The position numbers were made by a program, and so were the translations under genes. The notes beneath the pieces were generated by a model, which searched no databases, was not told the DNA's origin, and saw only the letters and a program-made list of their open reading frames with translations. A stretch of 64,000 nucleotides of DNA. Source: DATEDA01 sp963827595. GTDB taxonomy: Bacteria > Pseudomonadota > Gammaproteobacteria > Burkholderiales > SG8-39. Positions 1 through 7,409 of this stretch are shown here, piece by piece. Location: positions 1 through 64,000 of the forward strand of contig CAWHBT010000016.1 in assembly GCA_963827595.1 (NCBI GenBank). The letters run 5' to 3'. Within the stretch, counting starts at the first letter, position 1. Each line of letters opens with the position of its first letter.

Positions 1-30
1 CGGGGGTCAGACTTTCACGAATTATGCAAA

Positions 31-205
31 TCGACCCGCTGCTGCCTATCGTGCGGTAGAGAAGCGGTCGTTCGCGGACTTCGCTTGACGGCCAAAAGCG
101 GCCGTAGGGTGAGGTCGCTGATAGCTGTCATTCGATGGCGCTATCGACCCTTTGCTGCCTGTTGTGCGGTAGAAAAGCAGACCTTGGCGGAGTTCCCTCT
201 ATCGC
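31..205 (+). repeat. Two copies of a dispersed intergenic repeat
   Basis: Positions 31-86 and 145-205 are two imperfect copies of one unit. Each begins TCGACCC, continues TGCTGCCT and then GTGCGGTAGA, and ends near GACTTCGCTT in the better copy. A third, closer copy lies at 3227-3283. The segment just before each copy (AAAGCGG...CGCTATCGACCC) is the core of a wider family seen at 4629-4706, 22285-22362 and, inverted, at 26246-26312. No convincing gene lies in 1-288. Confidence 0.7.
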
Positions 206-288
206 CACCGGGCGCAAATACCGCCGAAGATGCTCGCCCTTCGAGACTCTTCGCCCGGTCACCGGGCCGAGTTCATCGGGCCAGCAGA

Positions 289-1107
289 TCAGAGGCCCTT
301 GCAGAGCAGGTACTTGTTCGCGCCAGTCTCCACATAGTCGCCGCCAGTGGGAGGGAAGGTCGCCGCGGCGATCGGCTGGTTGGATGCCGACTGGAGTGCC
401 CCGTGCAGCGAGCCGGTGGCCGCAGCCCGATCGTCAGTCTGGGTGTCGACGGCGATCGCGATCTTGTCGGGGATGTTGGCGGTGCAGATGATCAACCCTG
501 CGAGGCCCATTGTCGCTGCCCCGATGCCCCTCTGCACCCCGATCATCGTGCCCAACGCGTTGTTTGGCTGCGCGCCCACGCCTGCGCCAGCGGTCGGGCC
601 GGGTAGGAATCCGGCGAGCCGCAGGTGCCACCAGAAGAGGTTCGACTCCTCGCTTGCTACCGGCGTCGCCCCGGCAGGCTGGGCCTGGTACAGGCCTGCG
701 ATGCTGCCATCGCCATTTCCCGAGACGCTGGCGGTCCAACGGCCACCCGCCCCGCCGGCCAGCCCATCGTCGCCCGGGATCGCGCGATAGCGGTCTAGGT
801 ACGCAAGGTAGGCCGCGCTGATGCCGTGGACGTCGTTGATGATGTGCTTGCTCCGGGCCTGAGTGATCAGCTCCTGGCCCTTCAGGATTCCGCCCATAAG
901 CAGGCCGATGATCACTAGCACGATCGCCATCTCGACCAGAGAAAATCCCTCCTGAGACGAGATACGGATCCCTACGGGTGGCGGCACCCGCGGCGAGGTC
1001 GGGGCAACGCCTGACTGGTCTACTGGAGTTGCGCGTGCAGCTACGGCTCTGCAGGCGGCGCAATGCAGCAAACCGACGGCAATTTCACCGCCAATCATCT
1101 TCGCCAT
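289..1107 (-). CDS. Prepilin-like protein with type IV pilin N-methylation motif and a long leader
   Basis: This 272-residue protein has a class III prepilin signal, GFSLVEMAIVLVIIGLLMGG, at about residues 53-72. Cleavage is expected after the Gly, leaving Phe at +1 and Glu at +5, followed by the usual hydrophobic N-terminal helix. Such proteins are minor pilins or pseudopilins processed by a PilD-type peptidase. The ATG at 1107 has a strong AGGAGG five bases upstream, which fixes the start and gives an odd 53-residue leader (the usual length is 6-25). An in-frame GTG about 14 codons before the cleavage site is an alternative. Two cysteines near the C-terminus could form the usual pilin disulfide loop. 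It stands alone here, without other pilus genes. Confidence 0.75.
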   Translation of the reverse strand: MAKMIGGEIAVGLLHCAACRAVAARATPVDQSGVAPTSPRVPPPVGIRISSQEGFSLVEMAIVLVIIGLLMGGILKGQELITQARSKHIINDVHGISAAYLAYLDRYRAIPGDDGLAGGAGGRWTASVSGNGDGSIAGLYQAQPAGATPVASEESNLFWWHLRLAGFLPGPTAGAGVGAQPNNALGTMIGVQRGIGAATMGLAGLIICTANIPDKIAIAVDTQTDDRAAATGSLHGALQSASNQPIAAATFPPTGGDYVETGANKYLLCKGL

Positions 1108-1219
1108 AGGTGCCTCCTGATGACCGGCAGCTTCCGACCCGAAGCGGAAGGTCAGGACTGCGGAGAGCGGACACCTAACCGGGACCGGACGGAGTCTCCG
1201 TGGTGTCTAGATCGTCTAA

Positions 1220-2566
1220 CAGGCTGTTGAAAAACGCTGTTGCATCAGCGAACAAACGCTCTTGAGTGCTGTCGCAGTGATGTCTGCGAATTGAGTGAGC
1301 ATACGACGATGCGTGGCGCCGACACGATGCAAGAGCGACTGTTCACGATGGCGAGGCTGGAGGACTTCGTTCCGGCGGATCATCCGCTGCGTCCAATCCA
1401 GGCCATGGTGAACGAGGCGCTGAAGCGTCTGAGTGGCCTGTTCAACGAGATGTACGCCGACCACGGGCGTGCCTCGATCGCGCCGGAGAAGCTCATCCGG
1501 GCGCTGCTGCTGCAGGTGCTGTACTCGGTAAGGAGCGAGCGGCTGCTGGTCGAGCAGTTGCACTACAACCTGCTGTTTCGCTGGTTCGTAGGCCTGGCGA
1601 TCGACGATGCGGTGTGGGACCACTCGAGCATCTCGAAGAACCGCGATCGGCTGCTTGATCACGCGGTGGTCGAAGCGCTGTTCACCGAGGTAATGACCTT
1701 GGCCGAGAAGGAGGGGTTGCTGAGCGACGAGCACTTCTCGGTCGATGGCACGCTGATCAAGGCCTGGGCGAGCCACAAGAGCTTCCAGCCCAAGGACGAG
1801 CCACCCGCCGACGGCGGTGCAGGACGCAATCCCGAGGCCAGCTGGCGAGGCAAGCCGCGCAGCAACGACACCCACGAATCGACCACCGACCCCGAGGCTC
1901 GGCTCTACAGGAAGAGCAGTACAGCCGAGGCGATCCTGTGCTATCAGGGCCACGTACTGATCGAGAACCGCAACGGGCTGGTGGTCAACGCTCGGGCGAG
2001 CGTGGCCAGTGGGTTCGCCGAGCGCGAGAACGCCCTGGCAATGCTCGCCGAGCTGCCTGGGACCAAACCCAGAACCGTCGGCGCCGACAAGGCCTACGAC
2101 ACGAGCGATTTCGTCGCCGCAGCACGCAGGATTGAAGTCACCCCGCATGTGGCGCAGCACCATGGTGGGCGCGGCGGTTCGGCAATCGATGGGCGTACCA
2201 CTCGACATCCGGGTTATGAGTCGAGCCAGTGCATGCGCAAGCGTGTCGAAGAACCGTTCGGTTGGGCGAAGACCGTCGGACGCGTTCGCCAGACGGTGTT
2301 CCGCGGCCTGGGACGGGTCAACATGCAGTTCTTGCTGACGATGACGGCGAACAACCTGGTGCGAATGCGAGGGTTGCTGGCGGGAGCAACGTCGTGAAGG
2401 CGACGAGGGGCGGCCGATGCGTGAGCAGGTCCGCGAACGGCGAACCAAATGGACCAAGAAAGCGCCATGAAGCAGGACCGAAGACCGATGCCCTCGGCTG
2501 CCAACCTTGCGCAATCTCGATTCGGAGCGGGTCATTGACCGTGTCGCCGCGTATTTCAACAGCCTG
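1220..2566 (+). mobile_element. IS5-family insertion sequence, copy 1 (1347 bp)
   Basis: The element has terminal inverted repeats beginning CAGGCTGTTGAAA at both ends. It is flanked by the 4-bp direct repeat CTAA (1216-1219 and 2567-2570), an IS5-like YTAR target. It carries one transposase gene. Two other copies of exactly the same length lie at 10635-11981 and 30663-32009 in the opposite orientation. This copy is the most diverged of the three, so it is probably the oldest insertion. Confidence 0.93.
1309..2397 (+). CDS. IS5-family DDE transposase (copy 1)
   Basis: This transposase of about 362 residues cuts and joins the IS ends. It has the N-terminal dimerisation-like segment (LRPIQ...YADHGRASIAPEKLIRAL), then the first catalytic Asp in FSVDGTLIKAW and the second in GADKAYDTSD. 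The Glu lies in KRVEEPFGWAKT, near the R..E..K signature of the IS4/IS5 superfamily. I prefer the ATG at 1309 (MRGADTMQERLF) because the 23 upstream codons diverge between the copies while this point on is conserved. It is intact and differs from copies 2 and 3 at scattered residues. Long open frames on the opposite strand are shadows of this gene. Confidence 0.93.
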   Translation: MRGADTMQERLFTMARLEDFVPADHPLRPIQAMVNEALKRLSGLFNEMYADHGRASIAPEKLIRALLLQVLYSVRSERLLVEQLHYNLLFRWFVGLAIDDAVWDHSSISKNRDRLLDHAVVEALFTEVMTLAEKEGLLSDEHFSVDGTLIKAWASHKSFQPKDEPPADGGAGRNPEASWRGKPRSNDTHESTTDPEARLYRKSSTAEAILCYQGHVLIENRNGLVVNARASVASGFAERENALAMLAELPGTKPRTVGADKAYDTSDFVAAARRIEVTPHVAQHHGGRGGSAIDGRTTRHPGYESSQCMRKRVEEPFGWAKTVGRVRQTVFRGLGRVNMQFLLTMTANNLVRMRGLLAGATS

Positions 2567-2617
2567 CTAAGTCACAAAGACTTGGCGAACCTACAAGGGC
2601 AGCCGGCGCCAGCTTGC

Positions 2618-2860
2618 TTAAAGCGCGAGGACCAAATACACGGCTGCGCCGATACTGGCCCAAATGACCGTTCCGAGCAGAACCGCGAGCAGGATGCCTC
2701 TCGCGGCCCTGAAGTCGTCCTCCGGAGTGAGGACCTCCTCAGGAGCATGGCGTGCGGCCAGGCGGAGGGCTAGCGCACGCTCGGCCCGCACCTCACCATC
2801 GTTTGTCAAATAACGACTCCCCCTGGTAACCATTGTGTCACTCGGCGTGCGCGAGGTCAC
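2618..2860 (-). CDS. Small protein with one C-terminal membrane segment
   Basis: This protein of about 80 residues begins at a GTG, with an in-frame ATG (MVTRGSRY) nine codons later. The first 50 residues are charged. Residues 55-80 form one hydrophobic helix (GILLAVLLGTVIWASIGAAV) reaching the C-terminus, so it is probably a tail-anchored inner-membrane protein. I recognise no family. No strong ribosome site marks either start. It lies just outside the right end of IS copy 1. Confidence 0.45.
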   Translation of the reverse strand: MTSRTPSDTMVTRGSRYLTNDGEVRAERALALRLAARHAPEEVLTPEDDFRAARGILLAVLLGTVIWASIGAAVYLVLAL

Positions 2861-3216
2861 GCGGCGGTGCGGGAGGACTCACCTATCGCAAGACTCGACA
2901 CCACCCCCCAAACCTCTGGCGCCACCCTCAATGCGCGCGACAAGCGACCAACACGGGCCGAACGGCGACGGTTCAGAGTGACGGTGGGAGGTGCTGGCCA
3001 CGTCTCCGGCCGAGGCTTTTTAATTGTCGCGGGCGCCAGCACGTGCTTCATGGCCAGATCCGTAGACGAAGTTAAGATATTGTGGCCGTACGGATCGCCA
3101 ATGAGAACGACCCCGGCTGCCAAATTCATGACTCTGCCTGCCGTGGCTCGCTACGCGAGCCTGCGCTCGTCAGCGCTCACTGAGGCAAATCGGCCCTATC
3201 GCTGAAAGCGGTCGTT
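2861..3216. other. Stretch without a supported gene
   Basis: Open frames exist on both strands here, but none shows a recognisable domain, ribosome site or composition bias. I see no clear RNA or repeat in it. Confidence 0.4.
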
Positions 3217-3226
3217 CCACGTCGCT

Positions 3227-3290
3227 ATCGACCCGTTGCTGCCTGTCGTGCGGTAGAGAAGCGGGCCTTCGCCGACTTCGCTTATCGGCC
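3227..3290 (+). repeat. Third copy of the TCGACCC...TGCTGCCT repeat
   Basis: This copy is almost identical to the unit at 31-86, including GTGCGGTAGAGAAGCGG. It is preceded by the AAAGCGGTCGTTCCACGTCG variant of the core shared with the wider family. It directly precedes the integrase remnant at 3379-3480. Confidence 0.7.
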
Positions 3291-3378
3291 ATTTCCGGTC
3301 CTTCGAGCGCACCTCGAAAAACCGCCAAAACCGGACGTTCACGCCCGCCTGCGCAGCCAATTCCAGAGCATCAAGGTG

Positions 3379-3480
3379 AAGCTGATGTTGCGGCGCGGCG
3401 CGAGCTCCAAGGTTTCCGTCCGCTACCTTGGCATCGAGGTGGATGACGCCCTCGAGATGGCGGAACAGACGGAAGTCTAG
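3379..3480 (+). pseudogene. C-terminal remnant of a tyrosine recombinase
   Basis: The frame ending in TAG at 3480 reads VSVRYLGIEVDDALEMAEQ followed by TEV. That is the conserved tail of a widespread XerC-like integrase group, with the nucleophile Tyr in VRYLG. Everything upstream (catalytic Arg, Lys and HxxR) is missing, so this is a fragment and not a working recombinase. The tail is unlike that of integron integrases, so it does not supply the missing IntI of the cassette row further right. Confidence 0.65.
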
Positions 3481-3525
3481 CTTCCTCCCTCTACCGGCCG
3501 CCTCGTCACGGGGCGGTCGCGAAGC

Positions 3526-3704
3526 GGTCGAGGCTGTGTGAAAACGTTCGAGGCCCAATTGATGCAGTGCATTTTCGGGCCCGTACGTGCGCTATCACGC
3601 GTTCCCTTTTACTCGAATCACCTCCTATCGAATTTTTCGGGGGTGGTGTTCGCGTTTTCATTCGCGAGCCCTTCGTTTTGGCGAGTTTTCACACAGCCTC
3701 GACC
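3526..3704. mobile_element. MITE-like element with perfect 20-bp terminal inverted repeats
   Basis: GGTCGAGGCTGTGTGAAAAC at 3526-3545 is repeated exactly, inverted, at 3685-3704. Between them lie 139 bp of AT-richer sequence without a gene. The size, perfect ends and lack of coding capacity fit a miniature inverted-repeat transposable element moved in trans. The end sequence resembles IS ends in style but is not that of the IS5 copies here. I see no clear target duplication. Confidence 0.6.
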
Positions 3705-3772
3705 CATAGCAGCCTTCATCGATTACCAAAAGCGGACGTCCAGACGACCGATGCAATGTAAGCGTTCGGTCT

Positions 3773-3994
3773 TTACCGTCTTAACGACGGGATGGGCGCG
3801 TTGATCTCGTCCGTGAAGACGTCGTCTTCCAGCGCAAGCTGCACGACCTGGTCGAGGCGCTCGAGCAGCTGCTGGAGGGTTTCGTCGGGTCGACGCACCA
3901 GCGCGGCGAACATGTTGTGTCCGTCATTGGCGATGGCGGCGCAGGCGATCGGCCTGATCGCGCCGATCGAGATCCTCCGCTTATACTGCGCCAT
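3773..3994 (-). CDS. Conserved small protein of unknown function
   Basis: A 73-residue protein starts MAQYKRRISIGAIRP and ends with an amphipathic helix (DETLQQLLERLDQVVQLALE) and DVFTDEINAP. Its length, the mix of charged and hydrophobic residues and the conserved-looking FAALVRRPDET segment suggest a real gene. I recognise the type as a recurrent hypothetical but know no function. Its ATG overlaps the ATG of the divergent gene at 3993 within one CATG, so the two cannot both have a normal leader. The alternative start at 4060 would add 22 unlikely residues. Confidence 0.55.
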   Translation of the reverse strand: MAQYKRRISIGAIRPIACAAIANDGHNMFAALVRRPDETLQQLLERLDQVVQLALEDDVFTDEINAPIPSLRR

Positions 3995-4499
3995 GGCGAG
4001 CGAGCACGAGGCACAGCCGGCGCGAAGGAACGTCGGCACGCTGATCAGGAGGTACCTCACCTACCTCCCGCTCGTCGGGTTCCTGGTCACCCTCGCGATG
4101 GCCCTGGCGCTGGGAGTCGACGACTGGAAGGTCACCGCGCTCGAGGTGGGGCTCGTCTGGCTCGTCGGCGTGAGCGGCATCTTGCTCGGCAGTCCACACC
4201 TGTTCACGCCCGGGCCGGTGGCGAAGGCCATCGGCTGGCCCACCAGCCGCTTCCAGTGGGAAGTCGGTCTGGCGGGCGTGGGGTACGGAGTTGCAGGCGT
4301 GATGGCGCCGGCCTTCGACCGGGGCTTCTGGCTCGCCACCATCATCGTGTTCTCGATCTTCATGCTCGGGGCCGCGGTCGGACACGTCCGATCGATGATC
4401 GCCGAGCACAATTTCGCGCCCGGCAACGCGGGCTACATCTTCTGGTACGACATCCTGGCGCCGGCCTTCCTCATCGTGATGTACCTCGCCACGCGCTGA
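3993..4499 (+). CDS. DUF6790-type inner-membrane protein
   Basis: This protein of about 168 residues has four hydrophobic segments. It carries the family-like motifs GSPHLFTPGPVAKAIGWP, GAAVGHV and FAPGNAGYIFWYDILAP. I assign DUF6790, a family of small polytopic membrane proteins with no known biochemical role. The start at 3993 (MASEHEAQPARRN) leaves a short charged N-terminus before the first helix. The frame is open further upstream to 3792, but that part overlaps the minus-strand gene. No ribosome site is evident at the start. Confidence 0.7.
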   Translation: MASEHEAQPARRNVGTLIRRYLTYLPLVGFLVTLAMALALGVDDWKVTALEVGLVWLVGVSGILLGSPHLFTPGPVAKAIGWPTSRFQWEVGLAGVGYGVAGVMAPAFDRGFWLATIIVFSIFMLGAAVGHVRSMIAEHNFAPGNAGYIFWYDILAPAFLIVMYLATR

Positions 4500-4628
4500 C
4501 GACGAGCTGCGGCTTGGCCTGCTCCGTTCATGGCCACCTCAAGGTGGGCTCGGCGTTCGTCGCGCTGGTCGACGAGGCTATCGCCGAGGTCGAGTGCGTC
4601 CGCTTTTGGCCGAAGAGTGACTGTACGG

Positions 4629-4706
4629 CGCCTTCGCGAAAGCGGCCGCTCGACGGCGCTATCGACCCTCAGCGGTCGCTCGATCTTGCGGAAAGCCGAC
4701 GTTCGC
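4629..4706 (+). repeat. Dispersed repeat, type AGCGGCCG...CGCTATCGACCC
   Basis: AAAGCGGCCGCTCGACGGCG leads into CTATCGACCCTCAGCGG and then CTTGCGGAAAGCCGACGTTC. The same order and spacing occur at 22285-22362. The rest of 4500-4985 shows no supportable gene. Confidence 0.65.
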
Positions 4707-4985
4707 CGGCGCGAAAGCCGACGTCCAGCGGAGCCGCACCAGTGCCAACGGCCGCAGTCCGCTTGCTATAAGGACCAACTCACAGCCGATGACTTCGGCT
4801 GGGTGAACGAGCGCGCCGGAGACTGCGCTTGGCGTCACGGCCCGAAAAGCCGCGGAGAAATTCGCGTGGTGCTACGCCGCGTGCGGAGGCCGGAAGGGCT
4901 TGCCGGCTCGAATCGGCGCTCCATGGGAAGGAGAAACCACGATTCCGTTCGAGTTTCGTCCTAGCGTTTGCCTTCCTGGCTCCCA

Positions 4986-5815
4986 TCAGTCCAGCCGGAT
5001 GGCCGTATCGAAGTGCCAGGTTCGGCGGATTTCGACCACATCGTACTCGCGGGCCAGCGCATGCGGAAACGCTACGTAGGGCTTCTGGCCCTCCACGATC
5101 CGTCGTATCGCGTCATCGACCTCCGCCACGCCGCTGGAGACCTCAAAAGTCACCGACTCCACGGAACCGTCGCTTCGAATGGCGACCGTCACCAGCGGGT
5201 CCCTGTGAGGCCGCTTCGCCACCTCGCGGACCGTTTCGACCCCGGTGTTGAATTGGATCTTCTGGGCCCACGCCTCCGCGTACTGGATGAGCTCGACGTT
5301 GGGGTGGGCGCGTCCGAACAGCTTGATTCGACGCGCGGTACTCAACGACCGGGGTAGCAGGTTGGGCTGGCGATCGGCATTCGAGGCGGCTTCACGCCGG
5401 GCGGCTTCTTCATCGAGTTGACGTCCGATGGCCCGAAGCCTCTCTTCCCGTCTCGCCTCCTCTTGTTCGGCCTGGACACGCGCGGCCTCTTGGCGTGCTG
5501 TTGCCTGTCGCGCGGCCTCCTGTCGCGCAGCTTCCTGTCGTGCAGCTTCCTGTCGTGCAGCTTCCTGTCGCGCAGCTTCCTGCCGCGCGGCTTCCTGCCG
5601 CGCGGCTTCCTGGCGTTCGGCCTCCTGTCGCGCGGATTCGATGCGGGCCGCCTCTTGACGAGCGGCTTCTTGCCGCTGCGCCTCCAGCTCGGCGGCTGCC
5701 TGTCGCGCGGCTTCCTGACGCTCGGCCTCCTGCCCGCGGCTTCGATGCGGGCCGCCTCTTGACGAGCCGCTGATTGCCGCTGCGCCTCCAGCTCGGCTGC
5801 CGCCGCGGGCGGAGG
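4986..5815 (-). pseudogene. TonB/TolA C-terminal-domain protein, 5' truncated and frameshifted
   Basis: The C-terminal 115 residues (from about RRIKLFGRAHPNVELIQYAE to the end) look like a TonB/TolA C-terminal domain, with a beta-rich DPLVTVAIRSDGSVESV core. Upstream is a long low-complexity coiled-coil of QEAAR pentapeptides encoded by 15-bp repeats (about 5500-5720), as in TolA spacers. A second copy of the RQEAARIE-QRQ block at 5740-5800 is out of frame because one base is missing near 5735. The expected N-terminal membrane anchor is absent: beyond 5815 the sequence belongs to plus-strand genes. I infer a decayed energy-transducer gene cut by a rearrangement. It could be sequence error in part, given the repeat. 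Confidence 0.65.
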
Positions 5816-5904
5816 CGGCGAACCTGGTCCTCGCGGATCGGGTCAAGGCGTTGGAGGCGAAGCTCGACGCCGAGCAGAAGAGCGTCCTGAGGCGGGTCTC
5901 GTGA
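5809..5904 (+). pseudogene. C-terminal remnant of an unidentified coiled-coil protein
   Basis: The plus frame reads EAANLVLADRVKALEAKLDA and ends RVS before TGA at 5902-5904, which overlaps the GTG start of the next gene. The heptad pattern suggests a coiled-coil end of a larger protein whose upstream part is missing where the TonB remnant begins. I cannot name the family. Confidence 0.4.
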
Positions 5905-6092
5905 GCGACGACGACGACGACCGCAAGCCGATCACGATCGCGCACGTCCAGGCGGAAGATCCGCCCGGCCAGATGACGATCGACCGTTGGTTGAAGTGGC
6001 GCGACGAGGAGACGAAGCGGATGATCGCCGAGGCGTTGGCGCAGGTTCAGGCGTACTTCGAGCGCGAGCGCGGCGGCGAAACGTTGCACTGA
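5901..6092 (+). CDS. Small acidic hypothetical protein
   Basis: This 63-residue protein begins at GTG 5901, overlapping the stop of the preceding remnant (GTGA), which suggests translational coupling in the original operon. The sequence starts SDDDDDRKPITIAHVQ and contains MTIDRWLKWRDEETKRMIAE, a predicted helix. It reads like a small phage or mobile-element accessory protein, but I recognise no family. Confidence 0.5.
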   Translation: MSDDDDDRKPITIAHVQAEDPPGQMTIDRWLKWRDEETKRMIAEALAQVQAYFERERGGETLH

Positions 6093-6278
6093 TTTTCGGA
6101 ACGGCTGGCCACCCTCGGGTTGTCCCATCGTCTTCCCCGGAACGGCCGCGCAAGTCGACGAGTGCGCGAAAACCTCGACGGTCGGCTGCGGGGAATCCTT
6201 TCGCCCCGCGAGGCCGGCACCTTTCGCAAGCGAAGCGCGCTTGCGGCCGGCCGCTCGAACGCGGGGTCAGCCGTCAGC

Positions 6279-6734
6279 CTACTCATACCTGCAGTCGGGC
6301 GGAAACTGGCCCGAAGACTTTGCGATTCGGGCTACGCACCCAGGTGGGAGTGACTTCGTAACAAGTGCCTCGGGTGCTACGCAATTCGGGGCGTCACCTT
6401 TTACAACCTTTCCGTTCTGGTATTTACAGCTATATCTCACGGGATCGCCTTCGATAGGTGTCCAAATGCGCACGGCGTCCCCGCGCTCTACCACAGTCAC
6501 GGAGAGCACAAGCCATCCCTTACCCTTCGGCATCCACGTCGTCTGGCATCCAGTGTACGTGTTGCCGATATCACGAGCGCGTGGATAGACCCGTAGGGTG
6601 ATGCCATGGGCGAACTCTTCGCCGGCGTTCCTAGGCGGCTCTGAAAGATTGCAGTTATGACCTGTCGGTGGAGCGCCCGCGCTATACGCAACTGCGGTCT
6701 GCAGTGTGAAGAGGCCAATCAGTAAAACGCGCAT
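6279..6734 (-). CDS. Secreted hypothetical protein (gene cassette)
   Basis: A 151-residue protein has a Sec signal peptide (MRVLLIGLFTLQTAVAYSAG) and six cysteines in the mature part, so it is probably a periplasmic disulfide-bonded protein. I recognise no family. Its ATG lies six bases after GTTAGCC, the core site of the attC at 6741-6804, so it is the first open frame of an integron-type cassette. No ribosome site fits in that gap. The sequence after its stop is palindromic (about 6190-6270) but lacks a clear attC core, so its own attC is missing or decayed. Confidence 0.7.
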   Translation of the reverse strand: MRVLLIGLFTLQTAVAYSAGAPPTGHNCNLSEPPRNAGEEFAHGITLRVYPRARDIGNTYTGCQTTWMPKGKGWLVLSVTVVERGDAVRIWTPIEGDPVRYSCKYQNGKVVKGDAPNCVAPEALVTKSLPPGCVARIAKSSGQFPPDCRYE

Positions 6735-6740
6735 CGTGAC

Positions 6741-6804
6741 GGCTAACGGTGGAGCTCAGCCGCGAGGCCCGCAGGGCCTCGTCGGCTGGAGCGACTGGTT
6801 AGGC
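6741..6804 (-). other. Integron attC site (64 bp)
   Basis: Read on the minus strand, it begins GCCTAAC and ends GTTAGCC. It has imperfectly complementary arms (TCGCTCCAGCCGAC against CGGCTGAGCTCCAC) round a GC-rich palindromic centre with unpaired bases, the hallmark of attC. It directly follows the glyoxalase-fold gene and precedes the next gene, as expected for a cassette boundary. Confidence 0.8.
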
Positions 6805-6818
6805 GGCCTTGGCTGGAA

Positions 6819-7265
6819 TCAAGTCGCCTGACTCCGATAAAACTCCACCATTTTTTCGCTCGACTCTCCTACTTCAATAATGTAGCCGTCCGAGTCGCGC
6901 ATGTAGCATCTCGTTTCCCAGCCATGATTGTCCAAAGGTTCCGTTATGAATTCTGCACCCTTTGATTTCCAGTCGTTATAGCACGCCCAAATATCTGCGA
7001 CGCGAAGATTCAGAAAGCTGTTTACACGACTCTGGTTCTGCGGTGGTTCTAGGAAAATATCCGGTTTGTCGGGCGTTGGCCCTCCACCATTGTTGAGGAC
7101 AATCCATGAATTCGCCAATTTGATGACACAGGGGTTTTCTCGTCTGAGGACTTTGCCGCCGAGTATTCGGACATAGAACTCACGCGATTTGGCTTGGTCG
7201 CTCACCGTAAGGAAGTGAGTGACGACAAATCCCTCGGACGGAATTGGTGCTTCAGGTAGCTTCAT
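6819..7265 (-). CDS. VOC/glyoxalase-fold protein (gene cassette)
   Basis: This 148-residue protein looks like one VOC-superfamily unit (glyoxalase/bleomycin-resistance fold). It shows FLTVSDQAKSREFYVRILGG at the N-terminus, a central ADIWACYNDWKSKGAEF segment and the C-terminal RDSDGYIIEVGESSE strand that ends such domains. Substrate is unknown: cassette VOC proteins include resistance and detoxification enzymes. GAGAGAGGATCAA before the ATG gives a good ribosome site. It sits between the attC at 7303-7398 (upstream) and the one at 6741-6804 (its own), a complete cassette. Confidence 0.85.
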   Translation of the reverse strand: MKLPEAPIPSEGFVVTHFLTVSDQAKSREFYVRILGGKVLRRENPCVIKLANSWIVLNNGGGPTPDKPDIFLEPPQNQSRVNSFLNLRVADIWACYNDWKSKGAEFITEPLDNHGWETRCYMRDSDGYIIEVGESSEKMVEFYRSQAT

Positions 7266-7302
7266 TTGATCCTCTCTCGTTGTTTGTTTACGCGCTGCGG
7301 CC

Positions 7303-7398
7303 GCCTAACGCGCCGCGTAACCGGCCGCCGAGGAGCGGAGCGACGAGGGCACCCGCCAGCGCAGCGGGCGGGTGGTCCGGTTGACGCGGAGGTTAGGG
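7303..7398 (-). other. Integron attC site (96 bp)
   Basis: On the minus strand it starts CCCTAAC and ends GTTAGGC. Its arms CGCGTCAACCGG and CCGGTTACGCGG are nearly complementary with one bulge, and a GCCCGCTGCGCTGGCGGGT hairpin forms the centre. It lies immediately after the stop of the PsiE-like gene and 38 bp before the VOC gene start. Confidence 0.85.
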
Positions 7399-7409
7399 CT
7401 CATTGGTGT

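Noticed and set aside
1216..2559. Long open frames antisense to the transposases (up to about 447 codons) in all three IS copies
   Set aside because: They lie exactly opposite the transposase genes, have no domain, and come from high-GC codon usage on the coding strand.
3379..3480. Integron integrase for the cassette row
   Set aside because: The remnant tail matches XerC-like integrases and lacks the intI C-terminal pattern; the rest of the gene is absent.
5500..5720. CRISPR-like array
   Set aside because: The 15-bp periodicity is in-frame coding repeat without distinct spacers; nothing else in the window has repeat-spacer structure.
5428..5773. Plus-strand frames of repeated Cys/Arg or Leu/Phe-rich units (5418-5773)
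   Set aside because: They are the complement of the QEAAR repeat of the TonB/TolA-like remnant; the repeat makes all frames look periodic.
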